The notes under the pieces are model-generated. The model saw only the letters and a list, made by a program, of their open reading frames with translations. It was not told the origin of the DNA and ran no database searches. A stretch of DNA of 64,000 nucleotides from Cruorifilaria tuberocauda (Eukaryota; Nematoda; Chromadorea; Rhabditida; Onchocercidae), in the NCBI GenBank assembly GCA_013365365.1, contig JABVXU010000014.1, forward strand, positions 62,001 through 126,000, in the 5' to 3' direction. Numbering within the stretch: position 1 is the stretch's first letter; every line of letters starts with the position of its first letter. Below, in pieces: positions 61,385 through 64,000 of this stretch. The position numbers and the translations under genes are program-made.

Positions 61385-63020
61385 ATCTAATTTCATATTA
61401 TATTCCATTTCAAATACAATTCTGCTGTGCAATAACACTCAATGATATGATAATCATCCTTTGCAAGCTATTCACGGAAATTAAAATTCATATATTATCT
61501 AGCTGATACAGGTGAAGATGATATGAATTGTTTTTCTATGAGAAAAAGAAAGAGAGACAGCATTTTTGAAATTTTTGAAATTTATTTTTGTAAAATTTTA
61601 ATCAAATAATTATACGAGTAGAATAAGATAATAATAGTTTGATGCAGTGATTATATATGGATGTTTTTTTTTTTGATCTGAATCTGATTATTTTATTTAA
61701 TTGATCAGGCAGAAATTATATGTTTTCATCAAGAATATGTTATTGATTCGGTAGATTGAAAAATAATTGAAAACATTTCTGATAAATTTAGATTAATTTG
61801 ATATTGAAGAAAAGAAATCTCATAATTAATGATATCTCAGAAATCTCACAATCAATGATAAGCATAGAGGTGAAAGTGTAAGTTAGTATTATTAAGTTAC
61901 TGTAAAACGTTTGCATACTTCCTTGCTATACGTCAGAATATTCATGAAAGTAATAATAGTGCATGAATTTGAACATTGTAAAAGTTAAAAAATGATAAAT
62001 GAAAATCTAATACTGATATGATGTTTAAACAATTTAAACTGGATTAAAATTTATTATACTGATAATAGATGTTAAAGCATTTGATAAATTATTGAAATCG
62101 AAGTATAACTTTGTGGAATTTTTACTATTTGTTTCTTGGAGGAAAGAAAAGATGAAATGATAAAAGGAGAGAAGAAATAATTAAAAATGATAAACTTGTT
62201 CATTATTGATTGATAGCAATCAGAGTGATATGAATGAGGCTTCTAGAAATTGAAATCTGAATGAAGATGTCAAAAACAAATAATGTATTAATTAAAACAG
62301 GTAATTAGAATGATCAAAGTAGGCTGCATACTAGGATTATTAATGATTTGGATGATTGCAATAACTCAATTAGAATTTTAGGCAGAAAAATTTTTAATTC
62401 TATAACTTTTTCGAATTTCAACAAAAAGTTTCAAAATCAATGTTATAATTATCAGTTTTGAAGTGCTATTTTTTTTTATCATTTAATTGTTTTAATAATT
62501 TTTCTGTTATATTTAATCTTACTTAATTACTTTATTTACTTATTTATTTACTAACATACTTATATGAAATGGCTAAATGCATTGCATTGCAGTGAAATTA
62601 CAATTTTTATCATCACCTAATTTTCTCAATTATAACTTATCGGAATTCTAACATGATTATGATAATGAACATGATCGTATTTTCATCTTAAAAACAAAAG
62701 TAATAGTGATAATGATGATAAAGATGACGAAAGAAAGAGCAAAAGTGTGAAGGCAGAGAAGAAAGTGAAATGAAAAAACCATTATAACCGACTATTACGA
62801 TTAAATATCAATCAACATTATCCCATCATTCGTTTCATGATATCTGCATTACTTCATTACAGTATATAACTTTTAGTATCGTAATCTCCCAGGAAAAAGT
62901 ATATATCTAACGAATAAATAAATCGCTATATTTGAATTGATCAGATTAATAAATTGTTGATTGATTGATCGATGAAATGTGACAATTTCATTGATCAAAA
63001 AAAAAAGAAAATTCGGAAGA

Positions 63021-63048
63021 AATAGGAGAGAGAGAGAGAGAGAGAGAA
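63021..63048 (+). repeat. GA dinucleotide microsatellite
   Basis: A run of AG/GA dinucleotides in non-coding sequence upstream of hlh-2. Similar tracts occur at 52459-52478 and about 54870-54915. Confidence 0.85.
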
Positions 63049-64000
63049 TGAATTAAAAGGTAATAAACAAATTCCTTAGTTTTCAAAATGTTACTGAAAA
63101 GGTTATCGGTGAAGGTCAATCACGCATTGTTGCGTTATCACTGCACTCTTACATCCGTCATTAAAACCTCCCCTTTAACCATGAAACTTCAAAGTGATAC
63201 CTGCCGAATAACGGGTCTTACGCAATCCTCAATTCTTCTTTCATGGTTATCATCGTGAAAATGAATATTATCAGTTTTTCTCTATCCTTCTTTGACCCTC
63301 TCTCTCCCTCTCTTCTTACCTCTCAACTCTTTCCTTACTTATTCTTCTATCATCTTTCAACAATTATCACTGATAATTATAATTACTTGTTAAAATTATT
63401 ATTATTACGACCGTTTTATTACTAAAATGTTTACTATTATTGATATTACTATTATTGTTATTATTTTATCATATCATATCATTTGATTTCTAATATTTCA
63501 GATTAAGAAGAAGACAAAGGAGTGGAAGAGAAAAGATACAGAAATAAAACTTGGAGGGGAAACTTTTTAATGTAATTGGGTTTTTTGTTTCATTTCATTT
63601 TCTCTTTTTTATTGCCAACTTTCTTTTCCCATTTATCTTATTTTCAAACATGAATTTCGATAGGTCAAACATGGGTCAAACACTATACTAAGATGATTTT
63701 AATCTTTTTCTACTGCAATTAATGAACGAAAAAAAGAAAAAGTAAACAAAAAAGTCCAAGTTAATACTGGGATAAGCTGAAAAAATTAGTCATTTATTCG
63801 ATGATAAGAGTATGATCTAATCTAACAAAAGAATGTTAAACTAGTAATTAATCCTAGAAATTATAAGTAAAACTATTTAATCTCTCGCTGATAACAAATT
63901 CTTTCTTTCTTTCTTTCTCTCTTTTTGCTTTTCCTTCGGATTATTCTTAAGATTACTATTTTTGATAGCTTAAATAATTACAGTATATCATTATCATCTG

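Larger units (their letters stand above)
58678..64000. other. Upstream region of hlh-2, no gene seen
   Basis: 5.3 kb with no exon I can support on either strand. It holds GA tracts (59702-59730; 63021-63048), a TTTG run (about 61158-61190), a 33-bp minisatellite (61220-61384) and TTA/TTC-type simple repeats near 63400-63480 and 63900-63925. It probably includes hlh-2 regulatory DNA. Confidence 0.55.

Overview
The window is about 70% A+T eukaryotic DNA with small exons separated by short GT...AG introns and TTTCAG-type acceptors. Protein content and gene structure fit a nematode, and the style (AT-rich, introns mostly 100-600 bp, a few of 2-4 kb) is most like a filarial worm of the Brugia/Onchocerca/Loa group. 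The species is an inference. I see no bacterial, viral or CRISPR-like material. Exons were assembled by hand from splice sites, reading phase and protein family; no transcript data were available.

Layout. (1) 1-7,624, plus strand: 3' part of a transmembrane class-1 semaphorin (sema domain, PSI, one membrane span, short tail); its 5' end lies outside the window. (2) 31,176-10,751, minus strand: a complete 34-exon afadin/AF-6/Canoe orthologue (RA-RA-FHA-DIL-PDZ-coiled coil). (3) 32,721-41,499, plus strand: a 25-exon protein of about 1,223 residues with about 24 C2H2 zinc fingers, divergent from afadin across a 1.5 kb shared upstream region. (4) 42,452-44,423, plus strand: a small five-exon protein with one good RING finger and a second degenerate RING-like C-terminus. 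(5) 58,677-48,433, minus strand: an E-protein bHLH factor (Daughterless/HLH-2 orthologue) whose last coding exon appears duplicated into two alternative 3' ends. The last 5.3 kb (58,678-64,000) is non-coding upstream sequence rich in GA tracts and a 33 bp minisatellite.

The genes are not one pathway, though three have developmental roles in animals: semaphorin (axon and epidermal guidance), afadin (Ras/Rap-linked junction scaffold) and HLH-2 (dimer partner for tissue-specific bHLH factors). The zinc-finger and RING genes have no function I can name. The most notable observation is the pair of alternative HLH-2 C-terminal exons: a canonical distal one, and a diverged proximal one with its own stop codon and AATAAA signals. 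An intronic UGCAUG cluster in the same gene may be connected to its splicing.
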